Assembly: GCA_023014365.1 (NCBI GenBank)
Contig: JAEBUN010000016.1
Location: 744,001-808,000 of the forward strand
Origin: Lepiota brunneoincarnata
Lineage: Eukaryota > Basidiomycota > Agaricomycetes > Agaricales > Agaricaceae
DNA: 64,000 nt
Direction of reading: 5' to 3'
The translations under genes and the position numbers were made by a program. The notes beneath the pieces were generated by a model, which was not told the DNA's origin, searched no databases, and was given only the letters and a program-made list of their open reading frames with translations. Position 1 is the first letter of the stretch, and every line of letters starts with the position of its first letter. This document shows, in pieces, positions 22,158 to 31,961 of the stretch.

Positions 22158-22826
22158 GACTGTGGCGACTCAAAGTGATGGTTGGGAGTGGTTGGAATGG
22201 GATGGAACTGAATTGGAGAGCTCATATGAAGCATGGAGCCCTGGGGTGTTGCTCATAGAATTTCTTAATGAGTTCTGGTGCATGTATGTCAGCTGAGTCT
22301 TCCCAGGAGTTATGTTCACAACTGAAACCTCTCCATTTGATCAAAAACTGAGTTTTTGTTGTACAAGTCAGCTGTCTAGGATTTCTTCTACTTCCCACTC
22401 CTTCTCATCATCAATGACTACTGGATTGGGTGGTGGGGGTGGCTGTCAAGCTGGGAATGGGTCCTCTGGCACAGGGAGGAGTTTTATGATGTTGAAAACT
22501 GGGTGGAGGCATTGCATGGACTGGGGAAGTTTCAGGTGGTAGGTGGTGGTGCCAACCTGTCATTCTACTGTATAGGGGCCTAGTCTGAGGTGTGACAGCT
22601 TCTTGGATGGTCAGGTGGTTTGAATATCACTTGCATCCAAGTAAACTTGATCCCTGAGTTTGAAGATAGGTGCTGGGGTGTGGTGTTGGTTGTAGTATCT
22701 CGCTATTTCATCTTTAGACTGTACCAAGGCAGCTTTGGCTTCCTCCAGTGTTGCTTTCATCCAGTTAGTGAATTTGTTGACTGTTTTCAGATGAGAGGAT
22801 CGCTGGTGAGGTTCAAAACCCATCTG
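22158..22826 (-). pseudogene. C1 integrase C-terminal part with chromodomain
   Basis: Continues the integrase interrupted by B1: MGFEPHQRSSHLKTVNKF follows TGRHPQ from 40004 once B1 is removed. It runs through a KLRDQVYLDAS motif to a chromodomain-like segment (FLIKWRGFSCEHNSWED, then APELIKKFYEQHP) near 22240-22400. A few stops lie within. Chromodomains of such integrases bind modified histone H3 and steer insertion into heterochromatin, which fits the nest. Confidence 0.75.
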
Positions 22827-23249
22827 TGTTACCTGGGTTAGGGGTTTGCTCTTGAGTAGCATGGGGTTCGACACAGGATGTCTATACAGAATTGATCCTG
22901 TCCTACTAAGCATGACTTGGAGACGATGGAGCACTATAGTCCAGCTGGTTTAGAGGCAAAGAGTTATAGGAGGCAAGAACTGTATAACATGAAGATAAGG
23001 ATACAAGGTAATGTACTGTATCCTTATATACTTCTAAGTGTGGCTGTACTCCTACTATAATAGTCCAGACCAGAGTAACTGTGAGTCAGAGATAAGAAAC
23101 ATGAGGCATATACTAAGAATAGTCCTTCTGATGTACACTACTGATGGTTTTATAGTGACATGGGAATGTAAACTAAAAATAACCATCCTTCTGATAAGAC
23201 TTCTGATAACATTAGGTCTGTTTCTAAAGTTGTTTTCCATTACAACTCA

Positions 23250-23933
23250 TTAGTTTCCTTCTTCCAGGTATTCGGCTAGGTAATTTGGTTTGTAGTAATT
23301 GACTTGAGGTTGGTTGGTGGAGTCTGGTCGAGGGGGAATGATGGGAGAAAAGGTGGGGGTAGGAGTTCTGTGGAGATCAAGTACAGCGGTGGTTTCTGGG
23401 GAAGGGGGTTGTCCTGGATAGAAAATGTCATATAGGAGATGTCTGAAATGAGGACTTTCTATTCTTTCTTCTGGTGGGGTGGTTGGGTTTCCTTCAGAAG
23501 GAACCACATGGTTCTCCTGTAATGTTTGATTTGGCAACGTCGTTGTAACATTCTTCATAGTAGTCATCATTGGTAAGGTCAATGTATCAATGATGAGTTG
23601 TGGGAGTGGTCGAGGGACAGGTTGTTGAATTTCTGGAGTAGGAGGTGTGTCAGGTCTTCTGAGCTGGACATTTGGTCCGTTTATGGCAGGGTTGGAAAAC
23701 TGCACAGTGGGGGCATTGATACTTGATGCAGTTGTAAGAGTAATGCCCTGGGGCATATTGTTTGCACCCGAGGCAGGCAAATTGGGGGTAGTCCATAGCC
23801 CAGTGTCTGGTATGTCTGCATTGGATGCAGACTGATCTGTTGGTGGTTTGGGGGTTGGTTCGTGAGTGAATGGGATTGGGGGAGTTCCGAACTGGGATGT
23901 GGTTATCAGTGATGGTGTGGGTGGTGTTCCCAT
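23250..23933 (-). CDS. B1 ORF4, Pro/Thr-rich, overlaps ORF3 in +1 frame
   Basis: 227 codons ending 39 nt before the 3' LTR. Pro/Thr/Ile-rich, with a conserved C-terminal block (RIESPHFRHLLYDIFYPGQ, PPRPDSTNQPQVNYYKPN). The same frame is open in B2 (38545-39075) with the same +1 offset from ORF3. No signal peptide, membrane helix or known domain is visible. It could be reached by frameshifting or as a separate protein. Confidence 0.55.
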   Translation of the reverse strand: MGTPPTPSLITTSQFGTPPIPFTHEPTPKPPTDQSASNADIPDTGLWTTPNLPASGANNMPQGITLTTASSINAPTVQFSNPAINGPNVQLRRPDTPPTPEIQQPVPRPLPQLIIDTLTLPMMTTMKNVTTTLPNQTLQENHVVPSEGNPTTPPEERIESPHFRHLLYDIFYPGQPPSPETTAVLDLHRTPTPTFSPIIPPRPDSTNQPQVNYYKPNYLAEYLEEGN

Positions 23934-24699
23934 TGGGGGTGAGATGTCTGAAAGGGTTTCTGAGATTGGTGGGCTTCTTTCCCTTATTGGGAGTGGTGGT
24001 AGTGATAGTGGTAGGGACTGTCATGGCAATGGGGGTGATGGTTGTGGTGGGGGGCTGCAAGGTATGTACCTCATTTTGTTTGGGTAAATTCTTTAACACC
24101 TTGGACATGAGGCTCGATCTTGAGTGGAGAAGTTGCTCGAGTGATTCTGCCCAGGCCTGTTGCGTATTGTACGCAGTAGCGAGAGCCTTAGTCTGTCGTA
24201 CGTGGTGGGTATAGTCATACCAGAGTTGTCGGTCGTATTCCAAAATTGGAGAGTGTTCCAATTTATTTGTAAGGGCTCTGTCGGTGGCAGCCTTGCGCAG
24301 ATCTCCATCAGAAGGGTGATCTGGTCCATGTTGTCGTACTCCAGCTGTATGGTATCTAAGGGAGGTGGCTGGGGTGATTGTTGGTTCTGGGGTGGTGTTG
24401 GGATCAGGGGTCTCATCTCTGAGGGAGGCGTAAGCAGTGGCGAAGGTGTGAGAGGGGGTGTTGGTAGATGGGGCTGGAATGGGAGTTGTTTGAAGTGTTG
24501 TATGTTCAACATTTGCATTATTAATGATGATGATAGAGGATGATGAGGAAGTTGGGGAGGGTATTGTGGAGTAAGGGGGAGTGGTTTGAGGGTGATTGAG
24601 GTTGAGGTTCATGGGCATCTTTTTAAGTATGTTTGGTGTGAGAGCAAAGCTGTCTTCGGTAGGTTCTGGTGGGTTTCTGATCTTTCTGGGGAATTTCAT
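23650..24699 (-). CDS. B1 ORF3: Pro/Thr-rich protein with three C-terminal zinc knuckles
   Basis: 349 codons downstream of the chromodomain, overlapping the pol end by 77 nt. The N-terminal half is Pro/Thr-rich. A conserved helical middle (YDRQLWYDYTHHVRQTKAL, AWAESLEQLLHSRSSLMSKV) follows. The C-terminus has three Cys/His knuckles in 55 residues: CIQCRHTRHWAMDYPQF (fourth ligand Tyr here, Cys in B2), CLGCKQYAPGHYSYNC and CPHCAVFQPCHKRTKC. Such an ORF is not part of the standard gag-pol plan. It resembles a second nucleocapsid-like protein in the place where some gypsy elements carry env. It is open although pol and gag of this copy are full of stops. Homologous to 37719-38675. Confidence 0.65.
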   Translation of the reverse strand: MKFPRKIRNPPEPTEDSFALTPNILKKMPMNLNLNHPQTTPPYSTIPSPTSSSSSIIIINNANVEHTTLQTTPIPAPSTNTPSHTFATAYASLRDETPDPNTTPEPTITPATSLRYHTAGVRQHGPDHPSDGDLRKAATDRALTNKLEHSPILEYDRQLWYDYTHHVRQTKALATAYNTQQAWAESLEQLLHSRSSLMSKVLKNLPKQNEVHTLQPPTTTITPIAMTVPTTITTTTPNKGKKPTNLRNPFRHLTPNGNTTHTITDNHIPVRNSPNPIHSRTNPQTTNRSVCIQCRHTRHWAMDYPQFACLGCKQYAPGHYSYNCIKYQCPHCAVFQPCHKRTKCPAQKT

Positions 24700-27600
24700 G
24701 AGCTTCTTTATACTCGGTTAGGTATTCTTCGGCATTTGTGCAGAGTGTTTCATTGGTGATCCACTCATTCTCCATGTGGGAGTATCCTTTCCATTTGACA
24801 TAGTATTGAACTTTTCCATGATATTGGTGGTGATTTAGAATAGCTTCTATTTCATATTCTTCTTCTTCATTGATGATGTCTGGTAGTGGTGGAGTCAGAT
24901 GAGATCCGTATGCTTCTGTTTCAGTATATGGGGTTGAAAGATTTTGGTGGAATACTGGGTGTATCTTCCATTTGATCAGGAGTTTTAATTTGTATGTTAG
25001 TGGTGATAAGACTTCTGAGATAAGGAAAGGTCCTAGTTGTTTTGGGGATATTTTGTTGGAGATGAAGGGGAGTTTGAGGTTCTTGGCTTCTAGCCATACT
25101 TTTTGATGTGTTTCAAGGGGTTTGACAGTTCTTCTGGTTCTTTGTTTCATAATATCAGTGGAGAGTTGATGTGGTGCATGTGCTTCTTTTCTGGTGTCAT
25201 CAAGGAGTCTGATGCGTTTGTCTACTGATGGAAAGTTTGATCTTTCCATTACCATGGGTATCGGTGGAGGGTTGTATCCCATGATTAGTTCAAATAGGGA
25301 TTTCTGCCTTGAGGCATGGATTTTGGAGTTGTGTGCAAATTTGGCAATAGGAAGGGTTTCTGACCAGTCAAGGGGGTTTCTGGTGCAGTATATGGCAAGG
25401 TAGGTTTCAATTTCCTGGTTGTATCATTTGGTGGAACCATCTGTCTGGAGGTGGTATGCAGTTGAGAATGCTTGTTGGATGTTTAGGCATTTGGCTAGCT
25501 CTCAGAGGGAGTTGGCGGCAAATCTGGGGTCTCAATCTGATATGATCTTGTCAGGTAATCTGAACCTGGTGAAGACTTTTTCTATTAATAGTCATCCGAT
25601 GTCATCGGCATTTGATCAATCTGAGGTTGGGATGAAAATTACCCCCTTCATAAGGCTGTGGTCCACCACAGATAATATTGCATTATGGCTGGTGCTAGGT
25701 GGTAGACCAGTGATAAGATTCCATGAGATTTGAGCAAATGGGTGTTTGGAAGATGATGGTGGGATCAGTTGAGTCAGTGTGTGATCCAGTCTGTGTATGA
25801 TTTTGTGTTGTTGACATTCTAGACAGCCTTTGACGTAATTCTTTATGAATGTTGACATTCCTGGCCAATACACTTCTTTCTTGGCAAGGTGGTATGTTTC
25901 CTGTTCTCCAGGGTGGCCATGTGTAGGGTGGTCATGGTATCTTGTGATGACATTGCATCTGAGTTAGAGGTCTTCTGGAATGATGACACATTCTTGGAAC
26001 ATGAGGAGTGGACTGTTTGAGGTCAGGACTGTTCTGAAGTCTTTATCAGTGGCATTAGGGTGAGTTTCCTTCAGGAGTTTGAACACTTTGGTGGTTCTAG
26101 CATCATATTTGGGTGATTCCGTGATTCTTTCTTGGAGTTCCATATCGACAGTGGTGATAAAGAGGTGTTCTGGGAGTACTGTGATCAGGTTTTGATCTTC
26201 TATGTCACCTGTGGTGACAAAGAGGTTATTTGGAAGCATAGTGTTATGATCTGTGCTCCTTCTGTATCCGAGGATAACTGGAGATGGCCTTCAATCACTC
26301 TACAAGGTGTCTGAGACGGTTGGCCTTGCAGAGCTTAGTGGATTGCACTCAATGAGATAACAAGGGAACATGTCAAGTTAAGGCAGAGAGGCTTAATGAT
26401 CACTGTTAACAAGATTAAAGCTTGAGGCTTTAATCTCTACTTGTACAGGCCTTATATACCTATGAGATACTATATACTCATTATAGGTTATTGGGCTGTT
26501 CTAGTTGTCCTGCACAGTCTTGACCATGATGCGCATCCTAGCTGATGGCATCCTACTGTTATTTATATATTACAATGAGTCAGTGTTCTTGTTCTCCATT
26601 CCACTGCTGTGCAATGTTCCATCACTTTCCTCTGACTCATAATTCTCTTCTCCCGATTCTATCTCCATGGATTCTCCTCCATTCTCAGTCTCCACTCTCT
26701 TGGTGCTTCCATCTGTATTGGAGGTTGGATCAGTTGATCCATGGCTATCTTCTTCATCCTCGGGGTATTCTAGAATATCCTCCAGAGTTATCTCCATTCC
26801 TGCTTCTCTTGCCAGATCCTGCATGGCATTATAATATTCCCCTTCTTCATCTTCATACTCCTGCACTCGCAACCGGTCTGTGGTTTCCTGTACCCATCTT
26901 GTAAAGTTGAATAGTTGTTCTTGTTCCTCTCAATCTGGGCTATTCATAACACATAGTGATGTCTTCATTATCATTATCCTCATCAGGGATGTGGTCTGGA
27001 CGTCTTGATAGAGCATCTGGTGCAGGGATCTTTGATCCTGGGATGTGTTCTAATTTAAAATTGTAGTTGGTGAGGGTTTGGACCCATCATGCTTGTCGGT
27101 GGTTGATTGTCTGGGGTTTACACAAGTATGTGAGGTTTTGGTGGTCTGTTCTGATGCAGACTGTATGAGGGCTGCCAAGGAGGTAATGATGCCATTCTTC
27201 AAGGGCTCAGATAATAGCAAGGAGTTCCCTATTGTAGATGTCGTAGTTGCGTTCCGCTGGTCTGAACATCTTTGAGTAGAATGATACAGGTTTCCATATT
27301 CCATTGATGTTGTGTTGGTATAGGACAGCTCCTGATGCGAATTTGGAAGCATTGGCTTCTATTTTGGAGGGTTTTGTGGAGTTGGGCATGAGGAGTATCA
27401 GTTCTTTTAAGAATTTGTTCTTGAGCATTTCGAACCCTTTTTGTTGTTCTTCTTTCCATTCAAATTTGTTTGATTTGGATAGGAGTTGGTCAAGGGGTTT
27501 GGTATGGTGGGAGTAGTTGCAGATGAACTTTCAGTAGAAGTTACAGAATCCGATGAATTTCCAAATATGTCGGACTGTTTTCAGCACTGGCCAGTCTTCT

Positions 27601-29087
27601 ATTCCCTTGAGTTTTCCAGGGTCCATTTTGATTTCGTCAGGCATGATAATCATGCCAAGATATTCAAGTTGTTGCTTGTTGAACTTGCATTTTTCTGTTT
27701 TGAGGTAGAGATCATTTTCCTGCAGGATTTGCAGTACTTTTTCTGTAAGTCAGTTGGTTTCCTCTTGGGTTTTACTGTAGATTAGTATATCATCCATATA
27801 GATGATGATTCCTCCTTTCTCCATTATTTCAGAGAATAGCGTGTCTATCATGTGTTGGAATGTCATGGGACTGTTGCAAAGTCCGAAAAACATCACAGTT
27901 GGTTTGAAAAGACCCATAGGAGTCTTGAATGCTGCTTTCCATTGATTGCCATCTTTGATTCTGATGTTATTGTATCCTAGTCAGATGTCAAGCTTAGTGA
28001 AGTACTTAGCTCCTTTGAGTTTGTCCATGATAGAGAAAATCATGGGAATTGGGTAGGCATTTTTGATGGTGTGATCATTTAGATAATGATAGTCTTGGCA
28101 GGGTTGGAGGTCTCCTCCTTTCTTGGCAACAAAGAAGAAGGGTGATGCCATAGGGGATTTTGAGGGGCAGATGTACCCTTTTCGGAGGTTTTCATCTATG
28201 AATTCCTTTAGTGCTTTTTCTTTGGCAGGTGCCACTTGATAAGGCTTCATTGATTTTGCTTTGAATGTCAGTTTTAGTTCAATTTCGTGATCAAACGTTC
28301 TTGATGGTGGGAATCATTTGGAGGCTTTCTTATTGAATATTTTAGCCCATCAGGCAAATCTTCAAGGGATCTTGGGTGGTTCCTTGTTTGATTCCAGTTG
28401 TTTTCCTTTTTGGTTTGCTGATTTTGTCAGGTTGTGTTGCTCATTGTGGAGCATCATGGCATGTGTCGCTTTGGCATTTACTTTTAATGGGGTTAGAAGC
28501 ATTGGATTCATTTCTCTTTCTAAAGAGAAGGTGTTGAGGTCAACATTTGACAGGTTGACATATTCTTCAGGGTTTTCCTCAGGTTGAGAAGTCTTTCCAG
28601 CCATAATGTCCATGGTGATGGAGTTGAGTTTGACAGGTCGTTGTAGGGTTCTGAGGAGTTTGGAAAAGTCCTGGTGATCAATTTGGGGTTTCCAAGAGAA
28701 TATCTTGGTTTTCCAGTTGATGTTGGGATTGTATTGTTCCAACCAGGGGAATCCAATGATGAGATCTTTCTCACTGGTATTTGTGACATATGCTTCTAGC
28801 ATGCAATCTCTTCCATTGATGATGGTTCTGATCTTGATGTATTCATGGATCTTGCCATGTTGATTGTCAGTTCCGTCAACATTGCTGAGGGGAATTGGTT
28901 GGTCCAGCCATTTAGTTTGATAACCATGTCGTTCAACAACTTTGTGGGAGATAAAGTTCCCTTGGGCTCCTGAGTCTATCAGGGCAGTGATGGCCACAGG
29001 TTTTGATGTCCATTCACTCCAAATCTCAATGGGTAAGAAAAAGGATTGTTTATTTGGGGATAGTTGTAATTGTACAGAGTTTATCAA
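24623..29087 (-). pseudogene. B1 pol remnant: PR, RT, RNase H, integrase, chromodomain
   Basis: Protease ITALIDSGAQGNF (intact Asp) and FPWLEQYNPNINW in 28362-29087. RT in 27981-28250 (KGYICPSKSP, FFFVAKKGGDLQPCQDY), then a TGA before LGYNN, and YMDD near 27790-27815. RNase H 27050-27440. The integrase zinc module (NYVKGCLECQQHK) and first Asp (SWNLITGLPPS) are at 25616-25873. The chromodomain at 24623-25282 is YEIEAILNHHQYHGK..YYVKWKGY.  A solo LTR (26242-26951) splits RNase H from integrase. Several stops are at CGA sites. Confidence 0.88.
26242..26951 (-). mobile_element. Solo family-A LTR in B1, TSD CATAG
   Basis: 710 bp, plus-strand ends TGTTATGATCT and CATAACA, flanked by CATAG at 26237-26241 and 26952-26956. 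Removing it restores continuity with the B2 pol sequence at the same point (ITMLPNNLF). It carries the U3 frame (26947-26570) with a TGA at codon 6 but otherwise open to the DSL end. Confidence 0.92.
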
Positions 29088-29146
29088 GAAAATGTCCTTC
29101 TGAGTTCTGGAATGTGCAGGGGCACATCGATTGACAGTGTTCCTTT

Positions 29147-30950
29147 TTAAAAATCCTGGAATGGATGCATCTCCAGATCCTTGGCTAGCATGGAGTGGAG
29201 TTCTTGTTGTAACTTGGGATTGAGTTCATCAACCATTTGGCGCATCTGAGATGCAACTTCTGCAACAGCAAGGGAGTATTTGCATTGAGGTGATGGCTGG
29301 TTGTTCCGATTTTGGAATCCAGGACAAGTGTTTTGTTGTCCAGAAAAAGGATGGTTGGGGTTTCTTGCAGGGTGAGGGGGGTTGGTACACATTCCTGGGA
29401 AGTGTCTGGCTAGTGGTGGTTGTGGGCATTTATTGACCCAATGGTCTTTAGCTCTGCATCGGAAGCATTCTTGGTTCTGATATGATTTCATTTGTTGTCC
29501 AGTGACAATGGCATCTAACTCCAATGGTTCTTGTGTGGAGTCTTCTTTGGTATATTCTGGTTGTGGAATCTCAGGATAAGGATCTTCAAATCCTTCTTCT
29601 ATTGCGGCATGGTCTATTCCCATGGCATGTGGGTCTCATGGAGTGAAACATGGAGCGTTACTCCTTTGGTAGAATTGTGCATAGGGCACATTGTTGTTTG
29701 GATGGCTTGGTCCACAGTTGGGCTGGTATTGGTTCCTCTGAGGGAACGTGTTTCTGGGGGGTACCATAAAGGGCATTGATTCTGTGGAAGTTGTCATCGA
29801 GTTTGTTGGCTTGGGTATACCAAGCGGCGATGGTTGTCGGAGGGTTCTCTGATTTGTTGATTTTCATGGCAATATGGCAGTTGATTGCCTTGTGGTATAG
29901 ATTGATGAGTGTGCAATCTTTGTTAAGTCTGGATTGACGGATGAGTTCCTTGAATTGAGCATTGAACTCTGTCATCAGTTTGCCTGCTTGGTGCAGGGTC
30001 TGAAGTCTGGTGTGTGCATATGCATGTTCATCTGCCAGGGTGAAGTCAGCTCTAAGCTGGGCAGTGAAGTTGTCCCATGGCTCCATGGCTATGGGTTGTC
30101 CTGCTTGGGTTTGGGCGTTCCTCTCATGGAGGTATTGTCTGGCCCAGGCTCAGGCATCTCCTGATTGCATTGTCAAAAGAACGAATAAGGTTCTGGCAAG
30201 GTTGGTGTTGTAGGTAGTCACGTTAGCAAGCATGTAACCTTCACATTGGAAGATCCAGTCTTCAAAGAGTCTTCTGGTTCCATCGAAGGTGATGGGTTTG
30301 AGGAGTCCTAACTCCTTTGGCGTTTGTGCTGTGGCCATTATTTGCATTTGTCCAGGTAGCGGCAGTGGTGGTATTGGTGGCTGCAGTGGTTGTATGGGTG
30401 GTGCCAGTAGGGTTAAGGGTTGTACTGGTGCTGGTAATGTGGGTGGTTGAGGATCGGGTTCCGATTGGTTGTCATCGGTGATGTAGATGTCTGAGTCATT
30501 GTCTACTGGGGGGGTTCTTCCTTGGTTTACTGTGTATTTGTGATGCGTAAGTAAGTTTTCCTCTGATTGGGAAAGTTCTCTTGGTTGTTTGAGGGCATAT
30601 TTGAGTTTTTGAAGTTCAAAGTTGTTTAGTGGGTCTACTTTGGCATGATATTCTTTGGCTTGTTTGTGTTTTCTTTCTTCTCATTTGTAATGTTCTTTTA
30701 ATTCTCTTTTGTGTTGTATTCTTTGTCATTCTGCTAGTTCTTCAGCAAAACTCATTCGAGTGCATGTGGATGTTGATGCTTTTGGAGCAGGTGAGTTGAA
30801 TGGAGATGGAGGATAGAATGGAGATGGTGTTTGAGTGGGTATAGGGTTTCTTCTGGGATCCGGATTTTGGGTTCCTGATCTGGAGATTCTACTTTTCAAT
30901 TTGGGAGGAGGTGATGGAGTTTCTCGGGCCAAGAACTTCTTGGGAGGCAT
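29147..30950 (-). pseudogene. B1 gag remnant
   Basis: Homologous along its length to the intact gag of B2: MPPKKF start at 30950, a capsid part with LLKPITFDGTRRLFEDWIFQ, one knuckle (CFRCRAKDHWVNKC) and the HPFQDF end at 29147. Broken by stops after QSGDA and at other points. It has one copy of the segment duplicated in B2. Confidence 0.85.
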
Positions 30951-30962
30951 GGTGGTAGTTGT

Positions 30963-31205
30963 CTAGCAATTGATTATCACTAGAAGGATGAAAAATTGGG
31001 TTGCAATGATGGAGATTCCTGAATACAGGTTCCACAATCTGACAACACAGCAGTGACAAGGGCACGTGATGCGTTCAAGTTCTAGGGTGATTATTCGATA
31101 GGCAATGAGGGTGGCAGTGGAGGTGACAATGAAAATGAGTAGGTAAGCCAGGTCTTCTGGCAGGGAGAGGTTGAGGGATGTAGTGATGGCTACATAGAGG
31201 GGTGG
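30963..31205 (-). pseudogene. B1 leader ORF (hydrophobic), split by B2
   Basis: From the B2 insertion point to the stop just before gag, this frame encodes two hydrophobic segments around a Cys cluster (CPCHCC), homologous to 31689-31949. Joining across the GGTGG duplication brings in the missing start from 39498 onward in the same frame. Confidence 0.6.
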
Positions 31206-31385
31206 TGTTATCAAAATTCCATCAGAAGGACAGTTATGTTTAGCTATATTTCCCATGTCACTATGAAACTATCAGTAGTGAACATCAGAAGGACGATTCT
31301 TACCACATGCCTCATGTTTCTTATCTCTGACTCATAGTTACCTTGGTCCGGACTATTATAGTAGGAGTACAGCCACACTCAGAAG

Positions 31386-31430
31386 TATATAAGAATACAG
31401 TACAATACCTTGTATCCTTATCTTAGTGTT
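31386..31430 (+). promoter_or_regulatory. B2 LTR promoter: TATA box and predicted RNA 5' end
   Basis: TATATAA at 31386-31392; the motif TATCTTAGTGTT at 31419-31430 begins 27 nt downstream. The latter is exactly complementary to the site after the LTR, so it is taken as the start of the transcript. The start site itself is inferred. Confidence 0.55.
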
Positions 31431-31590
31431 ATACAGTTCTTGCCTCCTATATCTCTTTGCCCTTAAAACTGGCTGGACTATAGTGCTCCATCGTCTCCAA
31501 GTCATGCTCAGTAGGATAGGACCAAGTCTGTATAGACATCCTGTGTCGAACCCTGTGCTACTCAAGAGCAAACCCCTAACCTGGGTAACA

Positions 31591-31603
31591 AAACACTAAG
31601 ATA
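31591..31603 (+). promoter_or_regulatory. B2 primer-binding site, self-priming type
   Basis: AAACACTAAGATA directly follows the 5' LTR; 12 of these bases (31592-31603) are the exact reverse complement of LTR positions 31419-31430. B1 has the same pair (39606-39617 with its LTR). No tRNA 3'-end complement is present. This is the arrangement known for Tf1-type self-primed elements. Confidence 0.65.
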
Positions 31604-31688
31604 CTCTGCTGCTTATCTCTTGCTCGCCCTCTACTCTGCTCTGCTCTACTGATGTACTGAACATGTCGAGGTACCCTGGTCGTTCAAA

Positions 31689-31949
31689 ATGATGTGTGAA
31701 AGAAAACCGCCTCTCTGTATAGCCATCGCTATGTCCCTCAACCTCTCCCCACCAGAAGACCTGGCTTACCTACTCATTTTCATTTTTACTTCCACCTCCA
31801 CCCTCATTGCCTACCAAATCATCACTCTAGAACTCGAATGTATCACATGCCCCTGTCACTGTTGCGTCATCAGATCGTGGAACCTATACTCAGGAATATC
31901 CATCATTGCAACCCAATTTTTTATTCTTCTAGCGATAATCAATCGCTAG
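31689..31949 (+). CDS. B2 leader ORF: small hydrophobic protein before gag
   Basis: 86 codons, stop 12 nt before the gag start. Two hydrophobic segments (LAYLLIFIFTSTSTLIAY and ISIIATQFFILLAII) flank a conserved Cys-rich part (ITCPCHCCVI). The homologous frame in B1 differs mostly by conservative changes. No known family recognised. It may be a membrane miniprotein, a regulatory upstream ORF, or an accident of sequence; conservation between only two related copies is weak proof. Confidence 0.45.
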   Translation: MMCERKPPLCIAIAMSLNLSPPEDLAYLLIFIFTSTSTLIAYQIITLELECITCPCHCCVIRSWNLYSGISIIATQFFILLAIINR

Positions 31950-31961
31950 ACAACTGCCACC

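Noticed and set aside
24093..24518. Other long frames on both strands across ORF3 (e.g. 24093-24518 minus, 37807-38307 plus)
   Set aside because: They are alternate-frame readings of Pro/Thr-rich ORF3 DNA; their predicted peptides are low-complexity and lack the zinc knuckles.
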